Origin: Cognatishimia coralii
Lineage (GTDB): Bacteria > Pseudomonadota > Alphaproteobacteria > Rhodobacterales > Rhodobacteraceae
DNA length: 64,000 bases
Assembly (NCBI RefSeq): GCF_037478305.1
Contig: NZ_JBBGAZ010000005.1
Location: 1-64,000 of the forward strand
Direction of reading: 5' to 3'
The notes under the pieces are model-generated. The model saw only the letters and a list, made by a program, of their open reading frames with translations. It ran no database searches and had not been told where the DNA came from. The position numbers were made by a program, and so were the translations under genes. Every line of letters starts with the position of its first letter. Position 1 is the stretch's first letter. Below, in pieces: positions 24,756 through 32,706 of this stretch.

Positions 24756-25525
24756 AAAAACGCCTTTCCCAACACCGGCGTCGAGGGTGCCGCCATATCG
24801 CGCGGCTCCATCGGATCCGCAGCCGCTGCCAGAGCCCCTGCCTCCACGGCCAAAGCAAACCCTTCGGCCATCGCCGCAGGATCTCCGGCTTTAGCAACGG
24901 CCGTGTTCAACAAAACCGCGTCATAACCCATCTCGATGGCCTGAGCCGCTTGGCTCGGCACGCCAAGGCCCGCATCAACCACCAAAGGCACATCGGGATA
25001 ATGGGACCGCAGGGACCGCAGACCGTAAACGTTATTTAATCCCAACCCCGTGCCGATCGGAGCACCCCAGGGCATCAAAACCTCGCAGCCCGCGTCCAGC
25101 AGTTTGTCACAGAGCACCAGATCCTCAGTGCAGTAAGGAAAGACCTGAAACCCGTCCTCAGTCAGGATCCGCGCGGCCTCGACCAGCCCGAAGGGGTCGG
25201 GTTGCAACGTGTCCGCATGTCCAATGACCTCAAGTTTGATCCATTTGGTGTCAAACAGTTCGCGCGCCATATGGGCGGTGGTGACGGCCTCTCGCACGGA
25301 ATGGCATCCGGCGGTATTGGGCAGGAGCGCCACGTTCAGCTCTTTGATCAGCTCCCAAAAGGCCTGCCCTGCCTGATCCTCGCCTGCCTCACGCCGCACG
25401 GAAACCGTCGCAATGCCCGCACGCGACCGCCGAAACGCATCCGCCAAAATCGCAGGCGAGGGATATTGCGCGGTGCCCAGCATCAAACGCGAGGCGATCT
25501 CTGTTCCGTAAAAGACTGGCATCAT
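24752..25525 (-). CDS. thiG: Thiazole synthase
   Basis: A 257-residue TIM-barrel enzyme that builds the thiazole ring from deoxyxylulose phosphate, dehydroglycine and ThiS thiocarboxylate. It has LMLGTAQYPSP at the N-terminus, the Schiff-base lysine in WIKLEVIGHADTLQPD, the MPWGAPIGTGLGLNN phosphate loop and VVDAGLGVPSQAAQAIEMG. With ThiO supplying the imine it uses the oxygen-dependent glycine oxidase route. It overlaps thiS by one base (TAATG) and thiE by four. Confidence 0.96.
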   Translation of the reverse strand: MMPVFYGTEIASRLMLGTAQYPSPAILADAFRRSRAGIATVSVRREAGEDQAGQAFWELIKELNVALLPNTAGCHSVREAVTTAHMARELFDTKWIKLEVIGHADTLQPDPFGLVEAARILTEDGFQVFPYCTEDLVLCDKLLDAGCEVLMPWGAPIGTGLGLNNVYGLRSLRSHYPDVPLVVDAGLGVPSQAAQAIEMGYDAVLLNTAVAKAGDPAAMAEGFALAVEAGALAAAADPMEPRDMAAPSTPVLGKAFL

Positions 25526-25722
25526 TACCCCCCTTGCCGCGGCGCGACGATTTCGATCCGGTCGCCGTCACTCAATGCATGTCCGGCCCGCAAGCCGGCT
25601 GGCACGAAATCCTCATTCACAGCCGTCGCGACTTTGGCCTCGCCATAGCCCAGCACATCCAGAGCCTCGGCCAGCGTCGCCGCCGCAACCTCTTGAACCT
25701 CGCCATTCACAATGAGCTTCAT
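25525..25722 (-). CDS. thiS: Sulfur carrier protein ThiS
   Basis: A 65-residue ubiquitin-fold protein starting MKLIVNGEVQEV and ending in the required Gly-Gly (APRQGG), which is adenylated by ThiF and turned into a thiocarboxylate. The start at 25722 overlaps the thiO stop by four bases; the frame extends five codons further upstream but MKLIVNG is the conserved beginning. Confidence 0.95.
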   Translation of the reverse strand: MKLIVNGEVQEVAAATLAEALDVLGYGEAKVATAVNEDFVPAGLRAGHALSDGDRIEIVAPRQGG

Positions 25723-26693
25723 GCCACATCCTTCCAAAGTTCCGGCTGCTTGCCGTCCATCACCAAATCCGCCGTCATCTGCGCCATCGCTGGCGCCAAT
25801 AGATACCCATGCCGAAAGAGCCCGTTCACGTAAATAACCCCACCCCGCGAGGTGATCCTTGGCAGGTTGTCCGGAAAGGCTGGACGCGCATCAACGCCGA
25901 TCTCGAGCAACTCTGCCTCGCCAAAGGCAGGGTGCAACGCATAGGCGGTGTTCAAGAGTTCCATCACAGAGCGCACCGTCGCGCGGCTCCGTTCGCCGCT
26001 TTCGATCTGCGTCGCGCCCAGCATAAAGATCCCATCGCCGCGCGGTACGATATAGAGCGGAAACCGTGGATGCAGCAGGCGGATCGGGCGGCCCAGCGTC
26101 ACGTCGGGCGCACGCAGAACCACCATCTCGCCCTTTACGCCACGCAGATCAGCAAGGCTGTCGCGTGCGGAAAGGCCCCGGCAATCAATGACCTGCCCCT
26201 CAGGCTCTCCGGAGGTGATTTCTATGCCTCGCTGCGCCAGATCAGACACCAAATGTCCTAACGCCTTTCGAGGGTTCAAATGCGCCTCGGCCTCCATATA
26301 AAGCGCGCGGGAAAATCGCTCGGCAAGATGCGGCTCAAGCGCGGACAAAGCCGCTTTGTCGATCATCTCATGATTTTCCGTGCGCCGCGCGAAGCGATCC
26401 AGCTCTTGCCGATCGCGACCCAACGCCAATACCAGCGAGCCTTTGTAGGTCACATCCACGCCTTGCGCAGCCCACCACTCGGCAGCCCCCCGCCCCAAAC
26501 GCACCACAGGCTCCTCGGCCACTTCGCCTTCGCAATCGGGCGCGAGCATGCCGCCGGCCCACCAGCTGCAACCGTGTTCACCGGGAGCGCCATTCGGGTC
26601 CAACACGCGCACGGTTGCCCCGCGCCGGGCAAGCTCGGTTGCAACGCAAAGCCCGGCCACCCCGGCGCCTTTTATGGTGAAATCAACACTCAC
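25719..26693 (-). CDS. thiO: Glycine oxidase ThiO
   Basis: A 324-residue FAD enzyme that oxidises glycine to the imine used by ThiG. The N-terminal dinucleotide motif KGAGVAGLCVATELARRGA is followed by GCSWWAGGMLAPDCE, typical for ThiO; the C-terminal part has GVDARPAFPDNLPRI and FRHGYLLAPAMA. I chose the GTG at 26693 because it overlaps the thiD stop as GTGA, like the other joints of this operon; a TTG two codons upstream is the alternative. Use of ThiO instead of the radical enzyme ThiH fits an aerobic life. Confidence 0.92.
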   Translation of the reverse strand: MSVDFTIKGAGVAGLCVATELARRGATVRVLDPNGAPGEHGCSWWAGGMLAPDCEGEVAEEPVVRLGRGAAEWWAAQGVDVTYKGSLVLALGRDRQELDRFARRTENHEMIDKAALSALEPHLAERFSRALYMEAEAHLNPRKALGHLVSDLAQRGIEITSGEPEGQVIDCRGLSARDSLADLRGVKGEMVVLRAPDVTLGRPIRLLHPRFPLYIVPRGDGIFMLGATQIESGERSRATVRSVMELLNTAYALHPAFGEAELLEIGVDARPAFPDNLPRITSRGGVIYVNGLFRHGYLLAPAMAQMTADLVMDGKQPELWKDVA

Positions 26694-27487
26694 GACCAAA
26701 GCGCATGGAAATGGTGAACAGGGCCATGGCCTTTGCCGATGTCGATATCATCGGCAGCAAGGATCGCCTGATGGAGCCAGCTATGGGCCGTGCCAACCGC
26801 ATCTGTCAGCGCCGACCCTTTGGCCAGCTCTGCCGCAATCGCAGAGGACATAGAGCAGCCCGTACCATGTGTGTTGCGCGTCTCAATACGAGGCGCTTCG
26901 AAGGACACCGCATCATCCTGCGTGATCAGCCAGTCGCGACAGATCTCGCCCTCGGCATGACCACCTTTCATCACGACAGCCTGCGCCCCGAGATCCAGAA
27001 TACGCCGCCCCTGCGCCTGAGTTCCCTCATCCGTGCTGGGCACGTCTTCACTCACGATCCGCGCCGCTTCAGGCAGGTTTGGCGTCACGACCGTTGCGCG
27101 CGGAACCAGCACCGAGACCAACGCGTCGACTGCGTCATCCGGCAACAAAGCCACGCCCGATTTCGAGAGCATCACCGGATCCAGAACCACTGGCCCGTCA
27201 AACCCCTCAATCGCGCGCGCCACGGTCTCAATCAGCGCCGGAGATCCCAGCATCCCGATCTTGATCGCATGGATGTCGATGTCATCAAGAACCGCCGCAA
27301 TCTGAGCTGCAATCACCTCGTTAGGCAGGACTTCGACCGCCGTAACATCCACCGTGTTCTGCGCTGTAATCGCTGTAATCGTCGAGGTCCCAAACACGCC
27401 CAAAGCAGAAAACGTTTTGAGGTCGGCCTGAATGCCAGCCCCGCCGCCGCTGTCAGATCCCGCAATCGTCATCGCCGCACGTACCAT
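26690..27487 (-). CDS. thiD: Hydroxymethylpyrimidine/phosphomethylpyrimidine kinase
   Basis: A 265-residue ribokinase-fold kinase that phosphorylates HMP twice. Conserved blocks are MTIAGSDSGGGAGIQADLKT near the start, QNTVDVTAVEVLP, VVLDPVMLSKSG, VVTPNLPEA, and the anion hole RNTHGTGCSMSSAIAA. The start at 27487 has a GGAGGA site; the open frame extends back to 27946 but that would run through the TPP riboswitch. It is the first gene of the 11-gene thiamine operon. A shorter start at 27472 is possible. Confidence 0.95.
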   Translation of the reverse strand: MVRAAMTIAGSDSGGGAGIQADLKTFSALGVFGTSTITAITAQNTVDVTAVEVLPNEVIAAQIAAVLDDIDIHAIKIGMLGSPALIETVARAIEGFDGPVVLDPVMLSKSGVALLPDDAVDALVSVLVPRATVVTPNLPEAARIVSEDVPSTDEGTQAQGRRILDLGAQAVVMKGGHAEGEICRDWLITQDDAVSFEAPRIETRNTHGTGCSMSSAIAAELAKGSALTDAVGTAHSWLHQAILAADDIDIGKGHGPVHHFHALWS

Positions 27488-27564
27488 GCGCGTCCTCCAA
27501 ATATCTTGGGGTCTTATCGGCGGTTTGGGGAAACGGGTGCGGGTTTGGCCGCTATCATCAAGTC

Positions 27565-27652
27565 TCCGTTTCCTACGCCGGTGCTGACCCCGGATCAGGT
27601 TCGATGGGTTGGTCTCTGACCTCTCAGCCTTATGCAAAGGCACCCCAACGGA
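27565..27652 (-). ncRNA. TPP riboswitch (THI element)
   Basis: On the minus strand the conserved blocks follow each other as in the TPP aptamer: GGGGTGCC, GGCTGAGA, ACCCATCGAACCTGATC, then CAGCACCGGCGTAGGAAA. P1 is closed by TCCGTT (27652-27647) and AACGGA (27570-27565). The thiD start codon is 77 bases further on. Just before it lie CCCCAAGATATTTGGAGGA, in which CCAA and TTGG can pair and hold the GGAGG, so control is probably at translation start. No T-tract is seen, so transcription termination is less likely. Confidence 0.95.
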
Positions 27653-27769
27653 TGCACAGGGCCTACCAAGAGGCAGCACGCTTTGCAAGCCGCCCCATTG
27701 AGGATATGTCATCCCTTTGTCACGCAAACCTGCAAGAGCGGGCGTCACAAAACCTATGAGGCCCTCAAG

Positions 27770-28456
27770 ATGTTCAAACGCTACGCCATCTATTTCACCG
27801 CAGAGCCAGGCCCCTTGGCAGACTTTGGCGCGGCTTGGCTGGGCTGGGATCTTGAGACCGGCAAGGCAGTGCCACACCCCGACTTGGCCGATCTGCCCAT
27901 TGCCATTTCGCAGATCACCGCGACACCGCGCAAATATGGGTTTCACGCGACGATGAAGCCTCCGTTTCGCTTGGCGGAAGGCTATGATTTTGAGACACTT
28001 AGAGATCAGACAGCCCAGATTTGCACCGGATTAGATAGCGTCACTCTAGAAACGCTTTCCCTGCAACGGATCGGACGATTTTTGGCGCTGACGCCGGTTG
28101 GGGAGGAAACCAAACTGAACGCATTGGCCGCGTCCGTTGTTGAGGCTTTTGATCCGTTTCGTGCCCCTGCCCCAGAGGCCGAGATCGCCCGTCGCCGCGC
28201 TGCGGGCCTCACGCCAAGTCAGGAAGACAACCTCATGCGGTGGGGCTACCCCTATGTCATGCAAGACTTCCATTTTCACATGACACTCAGCGGAAAACTG
28301 GCGAAATCCGAACTGCCTGCTGTCGAGTTACAGCTTGCCAAAGCGATAAAACCTCATCTGCCCCACCCGTTTGAGATTCGCAGCCTAACACTTGCTGGCG
28401 AGGCCGAGGACGGTCAGTTTCATGCGATAGAGCGGTTTGCCCTTGGAAGTAATTGA
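27770..28456 (+). CDS. DUF1045 protein of phosphonate metabolism, 2H phosphoesterase fold
   Basis: A 228-residue protein starting MFKRYAIYFTAEPGPLADFG. Two His-x-Thr motifs, GFHATMKPPF near residue 61 and FHFHMTLSGK near 165, give the pair expected for a 2H phosphoesterase. The family (DUF1045) is found with C-P lyase genes and is thought to act on cyclic ribose phosphate intermediates. The gene is divergent from the thiamine riboswitch; both promoters must lie in 27653-27769. phnM follows after 113 bases. No other C-P lyase genes are in the window. Confidence 0.88.
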   Translation: MFKRYAIYFTAEPGPLADFGAAWLGWDLETGKAVPHPDLADLPIAISQITATPRKYGFHATMKPPFRLAEGYDFETLRDQTAQICTGLDSVTLETLSLQRIGRFLALTPVGEETKLNALAASVVEAFDPFRAPAPEAEIARRRAAGLTPSQEDNLMRWGYPYVMQDFHFHMTLSGKLAKSELPAVELQLAKAIKPHLPHPFEIRSLTLAGEAEDGQFHAIERFALGSN

Positions 28457-28509
28457 GAAAGTCTCAACAACTATTGCAGCACTGGTTTCGCTTATAAAAA
28501 CAAGGGTTT

Positions 28510-28527
28510 TTGTCATGATGAGTTCAT
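28510..28527 (+). promoter_or_regulatory. Possible Pho box upstream of phnM
   Basis: TTGTCAT-GATG-AGTTCAT gives two 7-base half-sites with a 4-base spacer, the geometry of a PhoB site (CTGTCAT-N4-CTGTCAT); the first half matches 6 of 7 and the second 4 of 7. It lies 43 bases before the phnM start codon. PhoB control would fit, as phosphonate use is induced by phosphate starvation. Confidence 0.35.
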
Positions 28528-28569
28528 AAAACTGGTGTAACTCCGCCTCAAACAGTGGCGAGCAGTTTA

Positions 28570-29754
28570 ATGATTTCTCATCTTTCCCCTTTGCGCCTGA
28601 CAGGCGCGACTGTCCTGCGCGACGGATCTTTGCAACAGCGTTCGGTAGCAATTGCAAATGGGCTGATCTCTAAAGGCCCATTCCCGGCCGTCGATCTGAC
28701 CGGTTATCTGATCCTACCTGGCATCATTGACCTGCATGGGGATGCGTTTGAACGGCATATGGCCCCGCGCCCTTCAGCCCCTTTCCCATTGGAAACCGGG
28801 TTGCGCGCCACAGACCGGGATGCCGCGGCCAATGGCGTCACAACCGCATGGATGGCCCAAAGCTGGAGCTGGGAGGGTGGACATCGCGGCCCTGACTTCG
28901 CCGAAGAATTTCTTGCGGCAGTCGCAGCCTACCGTCCCCGCATGTTAACCGATCTGCGCGTCCAAATTCGCTGTGAAACCCATACAGTGGGCACGCGCGA
29001 GCGCCTGTTGGCCGCAATCAAAAAATTTGGCGTCGATTATGTGATCTTTAACAATCACCTCGATGAGGCGATTGAAATGAGCCACGCCCGCCCTGAAGAC
29101 ATCGCCCATTGGGCCAAAAAGAATGGCCGCACCTCTGAAGAACATATGGCTATGGTTTGGGCCGCCCGCGATCAGGACAAGGACGTTCCGCGTCACCTGT
29201 GCAAACTGGCCGAGGCCTTTGACCAGATGGGCGTTACCTATGGCAGTCACGATGACCCAGATGGCACCACGCGCGAGACCTATTCTTTGATCGGCGCAAA
29301 AGTCTGTGAATTTCCGACTGCGCGCACCCCAGCGGCTTTGGCAAAGGCTGTGAATGACCCAGTGCTGATGGGCGCACCCAATATTGTTCGGGGCGGAAGC
29401 CAATCAGGCAATATTGCAGCCATAGATTTGGTAAAGGCTGGACTTTGCGACGTGCTGGTCTCTGACTACTATTATCCGGCCTTGGCGCAGGCAGCTTTTA
29501 AACTGGCCGAGGACGACGTCATGCCTCTGGAAAAAGCTTGGGCTATGATCTCGACCAATGCAGCAGACGTGCTGCGCCTGAGTGATCGGGGCGTCATAGA
29601 CTATGGGAAACGCGCAGACCTTGTGGTGGTGAACGCGGACACCAAGGCGATTGAGGCGACGATTTCAGGTGGACGGATCACGCATATGATGGGCGAAGCC
29701 GCCAGCCGTTTTACACAGATGCTCAGTTCCGAAGTGCCGGTCGCGGCTGAATAA
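28570..29754 (+). CDS. phnM: Alpha-D-ribose 1-methylphosphonate 5-triphosphate diphosphatase
   Basis: A 394-residue amidohydrolase-fold enzyme of the C-P lyase pathway, which removes pyrophosphate from the ribose methylphosphonate triphosphate made by PhnGHI and PhnL. Metal ligands lie in ILPGIIDLHGDAFERH (near residue 47) and the later YGSHDDPDGTT; the C-terminus has VVVNADTKAIEATISGGRI. The start is uncertain: ATG 28570 or GTG 28555, neither with a strong ribosome site. It is separated from the rest of the C-P lyase genes, which must be elsewhere, and its gene ends one base before the convergent methyltransferase. Confidence 0.92.
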   Translation: MISHLSPLRLTGATVLRDGSLQQRSVAIANGLISKGPFPAVDLTGYLILPGIIDLHGDAFERHMAPRPSAPFPLETGLRATDRDAAANGVTTAWMAQSWSWEGGHRGPDFAEEFLAAVAAYRPRMLTDLRVQIRCETHTVGTRERLLAAIKKFGVDYVIFNNHLDEAIEMSHARPEDIAHWAKKNGRTSEEHMAMVWAARDQDKDVPRHLCKLAEAFDQMGVTYGSHDDPDGTTRETYSLIGAKVCEFPTARTPAALAKAVNDPVLMGAPNIVRGGSQSGNIAAIDLVKAGLCDVLVSDYYYPALAQAAFKLAEDDVMPLEKAWAMISTNAADVLRLSDRGVIDYGKRADLVVVNADTKAIEATISGGRITHMMGEAASRFTQMLSSEVPVAAE

Positions 29755-29755
29755 C

Positions 29756-30853
29756 CTATAGTTGAGACTGAAACAGCCGCACCTTTAGACCTCCATGCGG
29801 CAGAGGCGCGCCGTTTTTCAGGCGCGGCAGACCAGTGGCGCGCGCAAGGCTAGTGTCAGACGTCACAATCCCAACACGCCACCCCTGAAATTGGTCCATC
29901 AAGACCTGCCCCATGGATCCATAGAGACCATAGAGAAGCTTCTTGTTGCCGATACGCGCGCCGTACGGTGGGTTGATCATCACAAGTCCCGGCGCTGTGT
30001 CCGGCCGTTTTAGATCGCTGATCGCCGCCTGCTCAAAAGACGTAACTGATTGAACACCCGCGCGTTGGGCATTGGCCTGCGCCATCTGGATCGCGCCTGC
30101 ATTGCGGTCAGATCCAAAGAACCGCAGCGGGATTGGAGTTGGAGATAACGCACGCATATCCGCCAAGGTCTCTGCCTCAAAACCTGCGAGCTGTTCAAAC
30201 GCAAAGCTGCGCGCACGCCCCGGCGCCAACCCCATAGCCCATTCCGCAGCTTCAATGGGGAAGGTGCCAGACCCGCACATGGGATCCAGCAAAGGTTCCT
30301 GTCCGTCATACCCGCAAGAGCGCATAAAGAGCGCCGCAAGCGTTTCACGCATCGGAGCTTTGCCAACCGCTTCTTTATGGCCGCGTTTATGCAAGCTTTC
30401 GCCAGAGGTATCGAGGCTGATGGTGACAAGGTCATCCTCAATTCGAACTTTGATCCCAATCGCGTCGTCTCCGCCAATTGGGGCCCCAATCGTTTCAGAG
30501 ATCGCGCGTTCGACACGTTGTTTGGCGGCCCCCGCATGATAGATTTTGGAACGGCGGCTTGTTGCTTCGACCTTCACCGGAACGTAGGAACGCAGAACCG
30601 ACGCCCAGTCAAATTTCCGGGCACGTTTATCAAGCTGCGCGAGGTGGAAGGCGCGAAAAGACCCCAGACGCGCTAAAATGCGGGTTGCACCGCGCAGCCA
30701 CATATTGGCCCGCCACACATCCTGCCAATCACCTGCAAATTCTACACCACCGGGTATGGCTTGCGCACCGGACCAGCCGAGTGAGGTAACTTCCGCAAGC
30801 AGGACGTCTTCAAGCCCGGGCGGGCAAACAGCAAAAAGGGTCATTTTGGTCAT
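29756..30853 (-). CDS. THUMP-domain rRNA guanine N2-methyltransferase (RlmL-like)
   Basis: A 365-residue RNA methyltransferase. The N-terminal THUMP domain (about 1-160) binds RNA; the C-terminal Rossmann domain has the SAM motif LLDPMCGSGTFPIEAA and the catalytic motif MINPPYGAR, which mark N2-guanine methyltransferases of the RlmL/RlmK N-terminal type. It lacks the second (RlmK) half of the E. coli fusion protein. It is convergent with phnM, with only one base between the stops. Two adjacent palindromes lie just upstream of its start. Confidence 0.9.
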   Translation of the reverse strand: MTKMTLFAVCPPGLEDVLLAEVTSLGWSGAQAIPGGVEFAGDWQDVWRANMWLRGATRILARLGSFRAFHLAQLDKRARKFDWASVLRSYVPVKVEATSRRSKIYHAGAAKQRVERAISETIGAPIGGDDAIGIKVRIEDDLVTISLDTSGESLHKRGHKEAVGKAPMRETLAALFMRSCGYDGQEPLLDPMCGSGTFPIEAAEWAMGLAPGRARSFAFEQLAGFEAETLADMRALSPTPIPLRFFGSDRNAGAIQMAQANAQRAGVQSVTSFEQAAISDLKRPDTAPGLVMINPPYGARIGNKKLLYGLYGSMGQVLMDQFQGWRVGIVTSDTSLARATGLPRLKNGAPLPHGGLKVRLFQSQL

Positions 30854-30895
30854 AGGCTGTGCCTAAGCCTTCGACCACGGGAAAGCTAGAGGCCA

Positions 30896-30940
30896 CGATT
30901 TCTTTGAAAGAAATCGCCGACGGAAACTTTCAGAGTTTCC
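30896..30940. repeat. Two adjacent palindromes between glxA-like gene and methyltransferase
   Basis: CGATTTCTTT-G-AAAGAAATCG (30896-30916) is a perfect 10-bp inverted repeat with a one-base centre. GGAAACT-TTCAG-AGTTTCC (30922-30940) is a perfect 7-bp stem five bases further. They lie between the end of the GlxA-like gene and the start of the methyltransferase gene, on the same strand. They may be a double terminator, though neither has a clear T-tract, or an operator for the methyltransferase gene. Confidence 0.55.
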
Positions 30941-30951
30941 GCCCACTGGCC

Positions 30952-31908
30952 CTAAGTGAGTTTTGACTTTTGCAGCGAGGGCGCATGCCCAAAAGCCGTG
31001 CGATACGCCCGCGAAAAATGCCCCGAGTTCTCAAAGCCGCAGGCCAGCGCAACATCCGTTATGGATTGATCGGTCTGCACCAAAAGATTCCGCGCTTTAT
31101 CCAATCTAAGTTCCATATAATATTTCTTAGGAGACGTGTTCAGGAACTTGCCAAACAGACGCTCAAGTTGGCGTGTCGAAATACCCAGATCTTCGGCGAT
31201 GACGGTCGGCGAAACTGGCGTCTCTAGCCCCTCTTTCATCATCGTGATCGCCTTCACCAGGTGGGCATTTCGGATGCCATTGCGCGACTGCAGCGACACT
31301 TTCTGCTCGGCGGTCGCCGCGCGCACAGCGTTGTAAACCATCTGGTCCGCCACGGCGAGCGCCAGCTCTTCTCCGTGCTCCGCCTCAATCAGATGCAAAA
31401 TCAGATCCGCCGTCGCGGTTCCCCCAGAGGCTGTCAAAAAGGGCGCATCTGCCACAAAAACATTGCGCACCAGATTCACGTCCGGAAAGGCTTCGCTGAA
31501 ACTGTCGTGATACTCCCAGTGGATCGAGGCTTCTTTGCCGTCCAAAAAGCCCGCCTCTGCGAGGATCCACGCCCCGGAGCACAAAGCCCCCAAAGGCGTG
31601 CCCATGGCTCTGAGTCGACGCAAGGCCGCCAGCAGGCTTGAGGTCACGTGGTTTTTCATGTGGATACCAGACAGCACAAACAGCCGCGCACTGCTTTGTA
31701 TGTCCTCAAGCCCACCATCCACCAGCGAAACAGTGCCATTTGAACAGGTCGCTGTCTCTCCGTTTTCGGAAATCAACTGCCAGTCATAGAGCGTCTTGCC
31801 GCTGACCAGATTGGCAATTCTCAACGGCTCCACGGCGCAGGAAAACGCGAGATGAGAGAACTCTTCAACAAGGATAAAGGTGAAACGTTGAACAGGCGTG
31901 TCGGTCAT
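30952..31908 (-). CDS. GlxA-family transcriptional regulator (DJ-1/PfpI plus AraC HTH)
   Basis: A 318-residue regulator with an N-terminal DJ-1/PfpI-like domain (about 1-190; nucleophile-position cysteine in GALCSGAWILAEAG) and a C-terminal AraC helix-turn-helix pair (DLGISTRQLERLFGKFL and DVALACGFENSGHFSRAYRTAFG). This class includes GbdR and CdhR, which control glycine betaine and carnitine catabolism. It is divergent from the GntR regulator and lyase operon; a palindrome TATACA-N3-TGTATA lies between them. The MttB-type methyltransferase nearby supports a link with methylated amines, as inference. Confidence 0.88.
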   Translation of the reverse strand: MTDTPVQRFTFILVEEFSHLAFSCAVEPLRIANLVSGKTLYDWQLISENGETATCSNGTVSLVDGGLEDIQSSARLFVLSGIHMKNHVTSSLLAALRRLRAMGTPLGALCSGAWILAEAGFLDGKEASIHWEYHDSFSEAFPDVNLVRNVFVADAPFLTASGGTATADLILHLIEAEHGEELALAVADQMVYNAVRAATAEQKVSLQSRNGIRNAHLVKAITMMKEGLETPVSPTVIAEDLGISTRQLERLFGKFLNTSPKKYYMELRLDKARNLLVQTDQSITDVALACGFENSGHFSRAYRTAFGHAPSLQKSKLT

Positions 31909-31932
31909 TTCTGGAACGGGGTCGCAATTTTG

Positions 31933-31947
31933 TATACATATTGTATA
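31933..31947. promoter_or_regulatory. Likely GntR (FCD) operator
   Basis: TATACA-TAT-TGTATA is a perfect inverted repeat, and the sequence around it contains TTGTATACAT, close to the TTGTATACAA sites of FCD-type GntR regulators. It lies 25 bases from the GlxA-like start and 42 bases from the GntR start, so it can govern both divergent promoters. Confidence 0.55.
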
Positions 31948-31988
31948 TTTCTCAAATACAAGATTCGCAACCTAAGACGAAATGCAAG

Positions 31989-32699
31989 ATGCCTGACACA
32001 GACAAAAGCCCCAAACGCGCGCTCGCGGATCACATAAGGTCTGCGGTCCTCACGACGTCGCTCGCGCCGGGTGCGGATTTGGATGAGGCGCAGCTCGCGC
32101 AAGAATTCGGCCTGTCGCGCACCCCTCTGCGCGAAGTACTGCGTGAACTGGCAGGCGAAGGGTATCTAACGCTGCAACCCAACCGAGGTGCGCGCGTATC
32201 GGACATGTCCTTTGCGACGATGCGCGGCTTCTTTCAGGCCGCCCCCATGATTTATGGTGCGATCCTGCGTATGGCTGCACTCAATGCCACGCGCGCTCAG
32301 ATCACCGCGCTGAAAGACGCGCAATCCGCGTTCAAACACGCGCTCGACGTAGGCCATGCGGCCGATCGCGCTCTGGCCAACAATCGCTTCCATGAAATCA
32401 CCGGAGAGATGGCCGCCAATATCTATCTACAGCCCTCCTTCAATCGGCTTCTGATCGATCACGCGCGCCTGAGCATCACCTTCTACAATCCCTCCGCCAG
32501 CGCCCTCAGCAAAGAGCGTGAACTGGCCAGCCGCCAACATGACGCCATTATCGAGGCCATCGAGGCGCGGAACGCTGACACCGCCGCGCAACTGGCCATC
32601 GACCACTGGAACCTGTCGCGCAATCAGATCGAGCTCTTCGTTTTTCCGGACGCTCTGGACATGCCGCTTGGCAGTCTTCCCCAACATATGCCTGCATGA
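31989..32699 (+). CDS. GntR-family regulator with FCD domain
   Basis: A 236-residue regulator. The winged helix (about 10-75) has LDEAQLAQEFGLSRTPLREVLRELAGEGYL, typical GntR. The all-helical FCD ligand domain (about 85-220) carries the metal-binding residues in NNRFHEITGEMA and the late RQHDAIIEAIEARNADTAAQL and IDHWN. It precedes the dapA-like gene by 7 bases and is probably the local regulator of that operon. I used the ATG at 31989; the frame runs back to a TTG inside the operator. Confidence 0.9.
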   Translation: MPDTDKSPKRALADHIRSAVLTTSLAPGADLDEAQLAQEFGLSRTPLREVLRELAGEGYLTLQPNRGARVSDMSFATMRGFFQAAPMIYGAILRMAALNATRAQITALKDAQSAFKHALDVGHAADRALANNRFHEITGEMAANIYLQPSFNRLLIDHARLSITFYNPSASALSKERELASRQHDAIIEAIEARNADTAAQLAIDHWNLSRNQIELFVFPDALDMPLGSLPQHMPA

Positions 32700-32706
32700 G
32701 GACCAA

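Noticed and set aside
27488..27946. Longer N-terminus of thiD (418 residues)
   Set aside because: It would translate the TPP riboswitch and add no conserved residues; the start at 27487 has a good ribosome site.
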